Origin: Streptomyces violascens
GTDB lineage: Bacteria; Actinomycetota; Actinomycetes; Streptomycetales; Streptomycetaceae
NCBI RefSeq assembly: GCF_014649955.1
Contig: NZ_BMUA01000002.1
Span: 186,001 to 250,000, forward strand
DNA length: 64,000 nt
Reading direction: 5' to 3'
Below the pieces are notes generated by a model. It saw nothing but the letters and a program-made list of their open reading frames with translations. It made no database searches and had not been told where the DNA came from. How positions within the stretch are numbered: position 1 is the first letter of the stretch; each line of letters begins with the position of its first letter. This document shows positions 52,964 to 61,718 of the stretch, piece after piece. A program made the translations under genes and the position numbers.

Positions 52964-54028
52964 CTACAGATCGAGCACCAGCTTCTTGCCCAGGCACCTC
53001 GATACACAGATCAGCATCGAGTTGTCGCGCTCCGCATCCGTGAGCAGCTCGTCGCGATGGTCGATCTCGCCCTCCAGGACCCGCTGTTGGCAGGTCCCGC
53101 AGAAGCCCTGCTCACAGGAGTACGAGACGCCCGGCAGCTCCTCGCGCACGGCGGCGAGCAGCGACTTGTCCGCCGGGACGGCCAGCGTGCGCCCCGAGCG
53201 GCGCAGCTCGACCTCGAAGGCGGCGCCCGCCGGGGCCGCGCCGGGCGCGAACCGCTCCAGGTGCGGGGTGCGCCCGGGGCCGAGCGCTGCGGTGACCGCG
53301 TCCATCAGCGGATCGGGCCCGCAGCAGTAAACGGCCGCGCCGGACGGGGAGTTGGTGAGGAAGGAGGCGAGATCCGGCAGTCCGCACTCGTCCTCCGGGA
53401 CGACGGTGACCCGCCCGCCCAGCTTCTCGATCTCGTCGAGGAACGGCATGGTGGCCCGCGAACGGCCGCCGTACAGCAGCCGCCAGTCGGCGCCGGAGGC
53501 CTCAACTGCCGTGAGCATGGGGAGAATGGGCGTGATGCCGATGCCGCCCGCGACGAACACGTACGAGGTGCCGGCCACCAGCGGAAAGCGGTTGCGCGGC
53601 CCGCGCACCGACAGCTCGACCGCCTCCTGGAGCTGCTCGTGCACCTCGCGCGAACCGCCCCGGCCGTCCTCGATGAGGCGGGTGGCGACCGTGTACGAGG
53701 CGCGGTCGGCCGGGTCGCCGCAGAGCGAATACTGCCGTACGAGACCGGACGGCAGCACCAGATCGAGGTGCGCGCCGGGCTCCCAGGAGGGCAGCTCGGA
53801 GCCGTCCAGAGCCTCCAGACGCAGCCGTACGACGCCTTCGGCGGGCTCGGTGCGCTCGGTGACGGTCAGCTTCAGGGTGATGGTGGAGCGCCGGGCGCCG
53901 CGCCCCGAGACGGGCTCCTCCAGGGCGGGCATCGGCCACAGCGGGGATGCGGCGATGCGGCGGCGCAGCGCGCGCCGGGTGAGCAGCGCCGCCCCGGCGG
54001 CCAGGGCGAACGTGGTGGCACGGCGCAT
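52964..54028 (-). CDS. Ferredoxin reductase-like oxidoreductase with 2Fe-2S domain (PDR/VanB type)
   Basis: 354 residues. N-terminal helix ALAAGAALLTRRALRRRIAAS may attach it to the membrane. The flavin-binding barrel (RQYSLCGDPADRASYTVATRL) and the NAD(P) domain (FVAGGIGITPILPMLTAVEA, YGGRSRATMPFLDEI, VYCCGPDPLMDAVTAAL) come first. The C-terminal plant-type 2Fe-2S domain has VSYSCEQGFCGTCQQRVLEGEIDHRD and MLICVSRC, giving the four cluster Cys. It passes electrons from NAD(P)H to an oxygenase. ATG 54028 is one base after the stop of the PF10118-type gene, so that protein is its expected partner. Confidence 0.93.
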   Translation of the reverse strand: MRRATTFALAAGAALLTRRALRRRIAASPLWPMPALEEPVSGRGARRSTITLKLTVTERTEPAEGVVRLRLEALDGSELPSWEPGAHLDLVLPSGLVRQYSLCGDPADRASYTVATRLIEDGRGGSREVHEQLQEAVELSVRGPRNRFPLVAGTSYVFVAGGIGITPILPMLTAVEASGADWRLLYGGRSRATMPFLDEIEKLGGRVTVVPEDECGLPDLASFLTNSPSGAAVYCCGPDPLMDAVTAALGPGRTPHLERFAPGAAPAGAAFEVELRRSGRTLAVPADKSLLAAVREELPGVSYSCEQGFCGTCQQRVLEGEIDHRDELLTDAERDNSMLICVSRCLGKKLVLDL

Positions 54029-54029
54029 G

Positions 54030-54917
54030 TCAGCGGCCTCCGTTGGCGCCGGGGGAGGAGGCGAGATAGGCCACGGCCTGCGCGGTGCTGCCCTCCTGCG
54101 AGGGGTGGTAGGTGCGGCTCAGATAACGCGGGATGGACTTGAGCATGGAGGGGGTGGACGGCAGCATCCCCTTCTTGCCGGCCCGGTAGAACGCGCCGAG
54201 GCTCGCCTTGCCGACCGTCGGCGTCGGGTCGTTGTCCATGAAGAAGCGGGCCCCGCGCTGCCACAGGAACGCGAGCGCGGTGAACGCGGTCGCCCAGGTG
54301 CGCACCCGGCGCCGGTAGCCGCCGTCGACGTGCATGAACAGCTCGAAGGCCACCGACCGGTGCTCGACCTCCTCGGCGCCGTGCCAGCGCAGCAGGTCCA
54401 GCATCATCGGGTCGGCCCCGCGCCGGTCCAGGGTCTCGGCGTTGAGGATCCAGTTGCCGAGGAACGCGGTGTAGTGCTCGATCGCCGCGATGGTGGCGAC
54501 CCGCTCCATCAGCCACCACTGGCGCGCCCTGCCCGGCGGCAGCGTGCGGTCCCCGAGCAGCTTCTCGAAGAGCCAGTCCACCTGCGCGGTGTACGGGGTC
54601 GGGTCGAGGCCGAGCTTCTTCAGATGGGGGAGTACGTCGTCGTGCGCGGCGGAGTGCATCGCCTCCTGCCCGATGAAGCCGATGACGTCCTCGCGCAGCC
54701 GGTCGTCCGTGATGTACGGCAGGACCTGCTTGTACACGTGCACGAACCAGCGCTCACCGGCCGGCAGCAACAGGTGCAGCACATTGATGGTGTGACCGGT
54801 GAACGGGTCGCCGGGTATCCAGTGGAGGGGGGTCTTCTCCCACTCGAACGAGACGTTCCGGGCCTTGAGCTCAATGCGCTCCTCCGCGACCGGAGCGGGC
54901 TGCGGCGTATTAGACAT
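54030..54917 (-). CDS. PF10118-type metal-dependent hydrolase-like protein with diiron motif pattern
   Basis: 295 residues. The family is annotated as metal-dependent hydrolase, but the helical sequence has a ferritin-like ligand pattern: E55 (AGERWFVH), E85-x2-H88 (GQEAMHSAAHD), E147 (AIEHYTAF) and E183-x2-H186 (EEVEHRSVAFE). ExxH pairs in alternating helices are the hallmark of diiron carboxylate oxygenases and desaturases. Downstream by one base lies a 2Fe-2S reductase, which would fit an electron supply for oxygen activation. The substrate is unknown, probably lipid-like. ATG 54917. First gene of the operon with the reductase and TetR. Confidence 0.85.
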   Translation of the reverse strand: MSNTPQPAPVAEERIELKARNVSFEWEKTPLHWIPGDPFTGHTINVLHLLLPAGERWFVHVYKQVLPYITDDRLREDVIGFIGQEAMHSAAHDDVLPHLKKLGLDPTPYTAQVDWLFEKLLGDRTLPPGRARQWWLMERVATIAAIEHYTAFLGNWILNAETLDRRGADPMMLDLLRWHGAEEVEHRSVAFELFMHVDGGYRRRVRTWATAFTALAFLWQRGARFFMDNDPTPTVGKASLGAFYRAGKKGMLPSTPSMLKSIPRYLSRTYHPSQEGSTAQAVAYLASSPGANGGR

Positions 54918-54998
54918 GGCGTCAATGTACTGACGGGTACGCCGCAGCGACAGGGGTGCGCACCGGATTGTTCGACGGATTGGCCCCGGCCGGACCGG

Positions 54999-56930
54999 TC
55001 AGTGCAGGCTGCTGACCGCAGTCCCGTCCGAGAGCCGCCCGTTGAGTTCGGCGCGCGCCCCCTCCTTGGCCCGTACGGCAAGGAGGTTGCCCCGCCCGCT
55101 GCCGGTCATCCCGCCGGACAGGGTCACCGACGACACCTGCTCGCTGCCCGCCGCGAGCACGAACCAGTTCCCGCCGCGCGACTTCCACAGCACCCCGGCA
55201 AGGACCCGCGCTTCCCGGATCCCGCAGGCCGCGGAGTTCTCGGCGCGGGCCGCGATCGCCCCCGGGGCGAGCTTGGCGGAGGGCGCCTGGAACTGGGCGA
55301 ACACCCGGCCGCCCGCGCCCCGCCAGGTCTCGGCCCGGGTGCAGATCCAGTCGGCGGTGCCGTTGTTCTCGGGCAGCGCCTGCTGGGCGAACTGCCAGTT
55401 GTTGACGGAGCGCACCCCGTGCGTGCGGACGGTGGGCAGCAGACACGCGGTGCGCGCCCAGCCCGCGCGCGCGGAGCGGTCGCCGACGTCACGCGGATCG
55501 TGGGGCGGCCCCCACGTCAGCCGGGCCGGGGCGAGCTCGCCGAGGTCGGTGACGAGCCGCACCCCGCTGTCGTCGTGGAGTTCGAGCGTCTCCCAGGACG
55601 TGCACTGGCGGGCCTGAGCGGGCGAGACGACCGGGTCGGTCACCCCGTCCTTGCCCTGGTGCAGCGGCCGCGCGGCGGCGTCCGGAGTCAGCAGATCGCG
55701 TACGGAGGCCTGGTGCACCCAGGGCGCGATCAGATAGCGCACGTTGCCGTCGGTCCGGCCCACCACGAGCGCGCTCGCGGACGCGGCATCGGCGGCGTCC
55801 ACGCGCGCGAAGTCGAGCGCGGCCCCCGCCGTGCCGTCGCGCGGCTCGGCATAGCGGGCGATGCGCAGCCCGTCGTAGAGCAGCACGACCTCGGCCCGGT
55901 CCACATCGCCCGCGAACAGGAGTTGGGGCGCGCCCATCGGCGGACCCGAAGGGGTGCCCGGCGTCGCCGAGACCTGCACGGACCCGCCCGGCCGCGCCCA
56001 CACGGCGAGCGCCCGCCGCAGCAGCCCCGCGTCGCCCAGCAGATCGCCCCGGGCCGGCCACACCGAGAAGTCCGTACGGGTCGCGGTCGTCCACGCCGTG
56101 GGCTCGACCCGCAGCAGATGGCCGGGGTCGAGCGCGGCCTGGGCCGCCGGGTTCTGCGCGTAGGGCGGCGCGGCCGCGCCGTCGGGCCCCCAGCCGTCGC
56201 CCGGCAGGCCGATGAGCGCCCCGCACACCACGAGGGCGGCGACGGCGGCGAGCGCGGCCCGGCCGTGCTGGCGGCGCCGCATCAGATCGGTGGGCCGGGC
56301 CTGGAGCGAACAGGGGTCGAACTCGGCGGATTCGAGCAGCCCGGCCTGCGTCTCGGTGGCGTCGGCCTCGGTGAGCGCCTTGCGGGCCTCGGCGACCCCG
56401 GCCGCGTTCAGCTCCGCGCACACCTCGTCGTCGCCGAGCCGCTCGAGACCGCGCAGGACGAAGGCCGCCCGGGCGGGTCCTGAGAGGGCGGAGAGGCGCT
56501 GGTCCAGGGCCAGTTCATCGGCGCCGCCCGAACGCGGGAACAGCCTCAGGCCCCAGACCTGCGGCAGCAGCGGCGGGAACTGCGCCCGCTTGGGCCAGGC
56601 CCTGCGGCGCAGCGGAAGCCCCGCTTCGAGCGCCTGGCGCACCACGCGCCGCCGCACGTACACATACCCCGGGCCGCCGCCCTCGGCCCGCCGCGCCCCG
56701 GGGATCAGGCCGTCGTCGGGGCCGTCGCCGGTGCCGCCCCGGCCGCGCGGCAGCGAGCGCTGCACGATCGCGTGCGCGGTCACCACCCGGCGGTTGCGCC
56801 CGAGCGACGGCGGGAGTACGAGGTAGGCGAGCCGCACCAGTCGCGGATAGTGCTCGACGAGCGCGGCCTCGGCCTGCTCGACGCCGACGGAGGGGGCGGG
56901 TGGGTTGAGGATGTCCTGCTCTGGGGCCAC
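54999..56930 (-). CDS. ECF-sigma-like domain fused to a membrane anchor and extracytoplasmic domain
   Basis: About 643 residues. Residues ~1-215 look like an ECF sigma factor in two parts: AALVEHYPRLVRLAYLVLPPSLG (region 2-like) and LDQRLSALSGPARAAFVLRGLERLGDDEVCAELN (region 4-like), but the recognition helix is degenerate. A transmembrane helix (ALAAVAALVVCGALIGLP) follows at ~230. The remaining ~400 residues should be outside, with several Cys (RQCTSWETLEL, TACLLPTVR, ICTRAET, AACGIREA) and beta-rich stretches. I do not recognise a catalytic motif. The start is uncertain: GTG 56930, or TTG 56939. It resembles proteins where a sigma-like part has been reused for membrane signalling. Confidence 0.75.
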   Translation of the reverse strand: MAPEQDILNPPAPSVGVEQAEAALVEHYPRLVRLAYLVLPPSLGRNRRVVTAHAIVQRSLPRGRGGTGDGPDDGLIPGARRAEGGGPGYVYVRRRVVRQALEAGLPLRRRAWPKRAQFPPLLPQVWGLRLFPRSGGADELALDQRLSALSGPARAAFVLRGLERLGDDEVCAELNAAGVAEARKALTEADATETQAGLLESAEFDPCSLQARPTDLMRRRQHGRAALAAVAALVVCGALIGLPGDGWGPDGAAAPPYAQNPAAQAALDPGHLLRVEPTAWTTATRTDFSVWPARGDLLGDAGLLRRALAVWARPGGSVQVSATPGTPSGPPMGAPQLLFAGDVDRAEVVLLYDGLRIARYAEPRDGTAGAALDFARVDAADAASASALVVGRTDGNVRYLIAPWVHQASVRDLLTPDAAARPLHQGKDGVTDPVVSPAQARQCTSWETLELHDDSGVRLVTDLGELAPARLTWGPPHDPRDVGDRSARAGWARTACLLPTVRTHGVRSVNNWQFAQQALPENNGTADWICTRAETWRGAGGRVFAQFQAPSAKLAPGAIAARAENSAACGIREARVLAGVLWKSRGGNWFVLAAGSEQVSSVTLSGGMTGSGRGNLLAVRAKEGARAELNGRLSDGTAVSSLH

Positions 56931-57016
56931 GTTCAGCAAAACGAGCGAATGTGGAGATGGTCACCCCGTACCCAACCGGCTGACCCCTCGGGCGAGTTGA
57001 CGCCGGCGCGAGTCGA

Positions 57017-57811
57017 TCAGGCGATGAGTCGTTCGCGCAGCCGGGCCACCGCCTCGTCCGGCACCCCGAGCCCCTCGCGGACGTACTTCTCCATCGAGCC
57101 GTACTTCGTGGCGACCTCCTCCAGGGCCGCCGCCAGGTACTCCGGTACGACGCCGATGATGGCGAGCGCGATCTCGGGGTCGCCGCCCTGCGCGGTGAAG
57201 CCCTCGATGAGCGGGGCGAAGGCCTGGCGCACCGCCGGGTTGACCGACAGGTACTCGCGCTCGACGGTCGCCTCGTCGGCGCCGAGCAGCGTCAGGATCA
57301 CCGTCGCCGCCCAGCCGGTGCGGTCCTTGCCCGCCGTGCAGTGGAAGAGCAGCGGGCCCGCGTCGTCGGCGGTGAGCTCGGTCAGGAGCGTGCGGTAGGC
57401 GGAGCGGGCCGAGTTGGACGAGACGAGCGAGCGGTAGGTGTCGGCGAACAGGGCCTGCGCCTTGCCGCCCCCGAGGTGCTCCTCGGCCACGACCGGGTCG
57501 GCCAGGATGTGCTTGAGCTGGGCGGCGGCGGGCGCGTCGGTCGACGAGACCTTGTCGGCGAGCGCGTCGGCGACGACGAGGCGGGCCCCGGCCGGCACCC
57601 GGTCGGGGTGGTCGCCGCGCTCGGCGTCGGTGCGGAGGTCGAGGATCGTCCGCAGCCCGAGCGCGGCCACCGCCGGATCGGCCGCCGGGTCCATGCGGTC
57701 GAGCTGGCCGGCGCGGAAGACCAGGCCGGAGCGGACCGTGCGGCCGCCGGACAGCGGGGTGTCGCCGAGGTCGCGCAGGTTGGCGACGGTGGTGGCGGGG
57801 ATCGCGATCAT
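57017..57811 (-). CDS. Tyrosine phosphatase-family protein (PTP, PF13350-like)
   Basis: 264 residues. The active site is LLFHCTAGKDRTGWAA with the C-x5-R loop (HCTAGKDRTG). The N-terminal part NLRDLGDTPLSGGRTVRSGLVFRAGQLDRM is shared by bacterial tyrosine/lipid phosphatases such as Mycobacterium PtpB. Substrate is a phosphotyrosine protein or a phosphoinositide; it cannot be told which. ATG 57811 has GGAG 11 bases upstream. Confidence 0.9.
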   Translation of the reverse strand: MIAIPATTVANLRDLGDTPLSGGRTVRSGLVFRAGQLDRMDPAADPAVAALGLRTILDLRTDAERGDHPDRVPAGARLVVADALADKVSSTDAPAAAQLKHILADPVVAEEHLGGGKAQALFADTYRSLVSSNSARSAYRTLLTELTADDAGPLLFHCTAGKDRTGWAATVILTLLGADEATVEREYLSVNPAVRQAFAPLIEGFTAQGGDPEIALAIIGVVPEYLAAALEEVATKYGSMEKYVREGLGVPDEAVARLRERLIA

Positions 57812-57839
57812 GTGCGAGCGGCTCCTGAGCGGGTGAAAT

Positions 57840-58421
57840 CTACCGGTTTCGATCCGAACGGTAGTCCACGGCCGTCGCCACCCCGAGACCGAGCCCCAGT
57901 GCCGCGAAATGTCCCGCGTCGGTGAAGGTGCGCTCCGGTCGAAGGAGGGGCTTCGCGGCCAGGGCGAGCAGCGCGATCCGGGCGCCGACACGCAGCGGGC
58001 CGGGCGGCAGGGCCGAGGTCAGCGCGCCGAGGGTCGCGTAGAAGCCGTAGCTGGTGCCCACGTCCAGGGCGGAGCGGGTGGCGGGCGAGGGCCGGCCCTC
58101 GCGCAGCCCGCCGTACACCAGGAGCGTCGCGCCCACATGGCCGAGCAGGAACACCCCGGCCGCCCACCAGGCCCCGTGCGCGTACTCCGCGTGGCCGAGT
58201 ACAGCGAGCAGGAGCAGCGCGTAGGGCAGTTCCATCGGCTCCTCGACGAGCAGCGCGCTCGTGGCGAGGGTCCCGTACCGCCCGGCTGCCAGGTTGTCGA
58301 CGTTGGTGGAGCACGAGCGCAGCAGGTCCTGGCGGGCCCGCTCACCGAGCAGCCGCCGGCTCGCGTACGCGATGAGCTGGACGCCGCCGACGTAGGCGGG
58401 GGCGAGGGTGGGTACACGCAT
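57840..58421 (-). CDS. Rhomboid-like membrane protein
   Basis: 193 residues with about five or six hydrophobic helices. DVGTSYGFYATLGAL (Ser124) and DAGHFAALGLGLG (His171) are in the relative positions of the rhomboid Ser-His dyad, and GHVGATLLVYGG (His95) resembles the conserved His of the second helix. It resembles actinobacterial rhomboid-like families, but the classic GASG loop is replaced by GTSYG, so activity is uncertain. ATG 58421. The gene is directly downstream of and divergent from a lipoprotein gene. Confidence 0.7.
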   Translation of the reverse strand: MRVPTLAPAYVGGVQLIAYASRRLLGERARQDLLRSCSTNVDNLAAGRYGTLATSALLVEEPMELPYALLLLAVLGHAEYAHGAWWAAGVFLLGHVGATLLVYGGLREGRPSPATRSALDVGTSYGFYATLGALTSALPPGPLRVGARIALLALAAKPLLRPERTFTDAGHFAALGLGLGVATAVDYRSDRNR

Positions 58422-58519
58422 GCGTCCATGATCACCCATCGGGGACCCGGCCGCCTCTCCGTCTGTGAAGAATCGCCAAGTCGCCTTGTTTATACGGGAG
58501 TTGAAGGCAAGATGGGGTG

Positions 58520-58903
58520 ATGCGAAACGATGCACGAGTGGTCCTTGGGGTCGTTGTGGCCGTCGCGGTGGTGACCGGCTGCGGTTCGTCCTCGCACGCG
58601 CCCACGACCGCGAGCGGAACCCTGGAGCAACTGGCCGCCCGGGCCGACTGCAAGCCCGTCGTCTCGACGAACTCGGCCGAGCTGCGGCAGGCCAACTGCA
58701 CGACGAAGGACGGCCGTTACGTGCTCGCCACCTTCGCCACCGACCGCGGCCAGCGGGAGTGGATCAACGAGGCGCGGGACTACGGCGGCGTCTACCTGGT
58801 CGGGCGCAAGTGGGTGGCGGTCGGCGAACAGCCGGTGGTCACGGCACTGCACGGCCGCCTCGGTGGCAGTGTCGAGACCGGGACCATGCATTCCGGACAC
58901 TGA
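58520..58903 (+). CDS. Small lipoprotein of unknown function
   Basis: 127 residues. Signal peptide with lipobox VVTGCGSSS, so the mature protein is lipid-anchored at Cys ~21. The mature part LAARADCKPVVSTNSAELRQANCTTKDGRYVLATFATDRGQREWINEAR contains two Cys that could form a disulfide and a beta-rich pattern. No known domain recognised. ATG 58520, or GTG 58517 directly before it. Confidence 0.75.
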   Translation: MRNDARVVLGVVVAVAVVTGCGSSSHAPTTASGTLEQLAARADCKPVVSTNSAELRQANCTTKDGRYVLATFATDRGQREWINEARDYGGVYLVGRKWVAVGEQPVVTALHGRLGGSVETGTMHSGH

Positions 58904-58954
58904 CCGGGTCGGCCGCGCAGCGGCAGGTGCCTCCTCGCGCTCACGCGCAGGGGG

Positions 58955-60400
58955 TCAGGCGCAGGAGCGCCCGGTGTTGATGCAGTTCACCGCCTTTCCC
59001 ATCAGCTGGTCGCTGAAGACGTCGATGAAGTCACCGTGATCGGTGACGGGCTTGTGGAGCTGCTCGGGAAACGAGTCCACGGCGAATGCGCCCGCCTTGG
59101 CGGGCACGTCGTAGACGATGCGCTGCACGAGCTGGGGAATCGCCTTGAATCCGGCCGGACAGGCACCCCTTTTGTCCGCGAAGGCGACATGGGTGCGGTG
59201 ATTGGCGCTGTCGGTGTTCCTGCCGTCCCAGCAGCTCTGGAATTTAAAGGTACGGACCACCTTGCTGCCCTGCGGGCACAGCGGGTATTTGTCCTTGAGC
59301 TGGCGGTTCTCGAATCCGGTACAGCTCCACGAGGCATTGGCATTCGCATTGCCATTGGTGAACGCCTTGGCGTCCCCCGTGATGATCCGCAGGAACCGGG
59401 GCATCGCGGTGACCTTGCTCACCGGGCTTCCCGCCAATTGGATCGTGGCCTGGACCGGGGTCTGAATCTTTCCGACGTTCTTGTCCTTGCCGCCGCCGTC
59501 CGCGCGGGCGTCCGTGTCGTTGCCCTGGTTCAGGACCCGTACGACCGGCCAGTAATAGGTGGACTTGTCGCCCTGATTGCGGCAACTGGTGTTGCCCCGG
59601 GCGAGATCGGCGTCGCTGGAGAAGGCATCCGTCGCCTGGTTTCCGACGTAATCGTGCATATGGTGGGCGCCATTGCTCACGCCCGGCGCGACGATGACAT
59701 TGTCGGGGTTGCGTTTGCCGTTCTGGTTGCGGCCGCAGTCGCTGGTGAAGGTGCCGGTGGAGGCACCCCGCCCGGGCTGCGGGGCGGCGACGTTCGGCCG
59801 TACGGAGCGGATGTCGACGAAGTCGCTGCGTGCGGGGCCGGAGGCGGTGACGTTGTCGGCGGCGTTCTGGCCGTTGCCCTGGGCGTCGACCTGGTTGCCG
59901 CCCTGATCATTGGAAGCCTGGACGTCGGCGGCCCGCATCGTGCAGGCGGCGAGCCCCTTGTCGTTGAGGTCCGGCTGACCCGTGGCGTCCGCGATCTCGC
60001 CGATGGAATCGGTGCGTTGCCGTTTCAGCGGGTTGAGCACCATCGTGTCCGCGAGGCGAGGATCGCGCTGGATGCGGTCCTTGTTGTCGGCGAACTTCGT
60101 ATACGCGTCGGTGATCTGCGTATCGAGGTCGGCGAGCCGGCGGTCCACGCGTGATTTCGCGGAATCGGGCACGGTGGACAGGGAATTGCCCACATCCGGG
60201 CAGTCGATGGTCGACAACATCCGCATCTGCGCCATGTCGTGCCCGGACGATCCCGAACCGCCCGAATCGCCTTCACTGGCGGAGGCATAGAAATTGACCG
60301 CGACGAGCCCGCCTCCGCCCAGAATGAGTGCGGCCGCGGCCATCATCATCCGGCGGGGGAGGGCTTGCCGTTTTCGTGGTGAGCGTGCGATGCGTCCCAT
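58955..60400 (-). CDS. Secreted DUF1996 protein
   Basis: 481 residues. N-terminal signal or anchor RMMMAAAALILGGGGLVAVNFYASA. Residues ~55-200 are a helical, Asp/Gln/Asn-rich segment. The DUF1996 domain begins at ~205 (TFTSDCGRNQNGKRNPDNVIVAPGVSNGAHHMHDYVGNQATDAF), with SCTGFENRQLKDKYPLCPQGSKVVRTFKFQSCWDGRN and HRTHVAFADKRGACPAGFKAIPQLVQRI following; conserved Cys probably form disulfides. Function unknown; the domain is widespread in actinobacteria and fungi. ATG 60400 follows AAGGAG. Some stretches (near 59220-59360) have more A/T third positions than neighbours. Confidence 0.88.
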   Translation of the reverse strand: MGRIARSPRKRQALPRRMMMAAAALILGGGGLVAVNFYASASEGDSGGSGSSGHDMAQMRMLSTIDCPDVGNSLSTVPDSAKSRVDRRLADLDTQITDAYTKFADNKDRIQRDPRLADTMVLNPLKRQRTDSIGEIADATGQPDLNDKGLAACTMRAADVQASNDQGGNQVDAQGNGQNAADNVTASGPARSDFVDIRSVRPNVAAPQPGRGASTGTFTSDCGRNQNGKRNPDNVIVAPGVSNGAHHMHDYVGNQATDAFSSDADLARGNTSCRNQGDKSTYYWPVVRVLNQGNDTDARADGGGKDKNVGKIQTPVQATIQLAGSPVSKVTAMPRFLRIITGDAKAFTNGNANANASWSCTGFENRQLKDKYPLCPQGSKVVRTFKFQSCWDGRNTDSANHRTHVAFADKRGACPAGFKAIPQLVQRIVYDVPAKAGAFAVDSFPEQLHKPVTDHGDFIDVFSDQLMGKAVNCINTGRSCA

Positions 60401-60498
60401 GGAACTCCTTCGCTTGAAGCGCGCAGTTCCATACGGATGGGAAGCGTGGGGCGTTCAACGCCTCAGGAGATTCAGGAGAGTTGAGACTTCCTCAGGAT

Positions 60499-61653
60499 TT
60501 ACCGCGCCTGCTTCACCGCGCGCAGCACCACGAACTTCGGGTCCGATGCCATGAGTTCGCAGTTGCCGAACATGCGGCGGAGCTTCTCGTGGTAGCCGAG
60601 GTGGCGATTGCCGACCACCCACAGCTCGCCGCCCTCGCGCAGCGCCGTGCGGGCGTCCGCGAACATGCGCGAGGAGGTGCGGTCCGTCGTCGCCTGGTGG
60701 GTGTGGAACGGGGGGTTGTTCAGGACCAGGTCGGCGCTGGCGGGCTCGAAGTCCGCGAGCCCGTCACCGAGCCGGAAGTGGGCCTCGCGCGCGGGCCCCG
60801 CACACATCCGGAAGGTGGCCTCGGCCGAGGCCATCGCCGGGTGCGACTCGTCGGCGAAGGTGATCCGGGCCTCGGGGTTGGAGAGCGCCGCCGCCGTACC
60901 CACGATGCCGTTGCCGCAGCCCAGGTCCACGACGTGGTCCGGACCCGTGCGCTCGGGCAGGTGCTGGAGCAGGAAGCGGGTGCCGATGTCGAGGCGGTCG
61001 GCGCAGAACACCCCGGCGTAATTGGTCACGGCGAGCCCGGAGGCGGGGCCGATGCCCAGCTCCAGGGAGTACGTCAGCGGCCACGGGTTCTTGGGCCTGG
61101 CCAGCGCCGGGTCCGGCGTGGTGAAGATCAGGCGGGCCTTCTTCTCGGCCAGCGAGGTCTTCGTCGGGCCGAGGATCCGCTCGAACAGGTTCAGCGTCGA
61201 GGTGTGGATCTCCTTGACCATGCCGGTGCCGACGACGACCGTGTCCGCGTGCACCGACGGCGCGATCCGCTGCAGCTGGTCCTCCAGGAGCCCGAGGCTC
61301 TTGGGCACCCGTACGAGCAGCACGTCGACCCGCTCGGGCACCTCGTCCCGCGTCGACAGGAGACGTACGGAATCCGGCGCGTAGCCAGCCCGTGCCAGGT
61401 TGGCCCGGGTCGCCTCCTGGGCCAGGAACGAGTCGCTGATCTGGACGGGGCCGTGCCCGGCAAGGGCCGTGGTGAGCGCGCCCCAGCGGTCGCCGATGAC
61501 GACGACGGTTCCCGAGAGGTCCAGGTCCGTGATCCCGGCGAGGTGCCGCAGCAGGTAGTCGTCGGCGGCGTCCCAGGCCCGCAGCTGGTCGCGGGGGTCT
61601 TCGGGGAATCGGGTCAGGTCGTGCTCGCCCCAGGGCGTGATCATGCGGTTCAT
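60499..61653 (-). CDS. RlmG/RsmC-like rRNA (guanine-N2) methyltransferase
   Basis: 384 residues. The C-terminal class I methyltransferase domain has VVDLGCGNGIVGTAAAL (SAM-binding motif I) and DLVLNNPPFHTHQATTD (NPPF motif for N2-guanine methylation), then LWVVGNRHLGYHEKL. The N-terminal domain (ITPWGEHDLTRF...) is the degenerate duplicate methyltransferase found in RlmG and RsmC. Probably methylates a guanine of 16S or 23S rRNA. Start ATG 61653 or 61644. No strong ribosome-binding site visible. Confidence 0.9.
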   Translation of the reverse strand: MNRMITPWGEHDLTRFPEDPRDQLRAWDAADDYLLRHLAGITDLDLSGTVVVIGDRWGALTTALAGHGPVQISDSFLAQEATRANLARAGYAPDSVRLLSTRDEVPERVDVLLVRVPKSLGLLEDQLQRIAPSVHADTVVVGTGMVKEIHTSTLNLFERILGPTKTSLAEKKARLIFTTPDPALARPKNPWPLTYSLELGIGPASGLAVTNYAGVFCADRLDIGTRFLLQHLPERTGPDHVVDLGCGNGIVGTAAALSNPEARITFADESHPAMASAEATFRMCAGPAREAHFRLGDGLADFEPASADLVLNNPPFHTHQATTDRTSSRMFADARTALREGGELWVVGNRHLGYHEKLRRMFGNCELMASDPKFVVLRAVKQAR

Positions 61654-61718
61654 TGTTGTGCCAGGCTAACCCGAAACGGCCGCCGAACCCCGCAGTCGCG
61701 ACCCCGGCCCCGCTCGCC

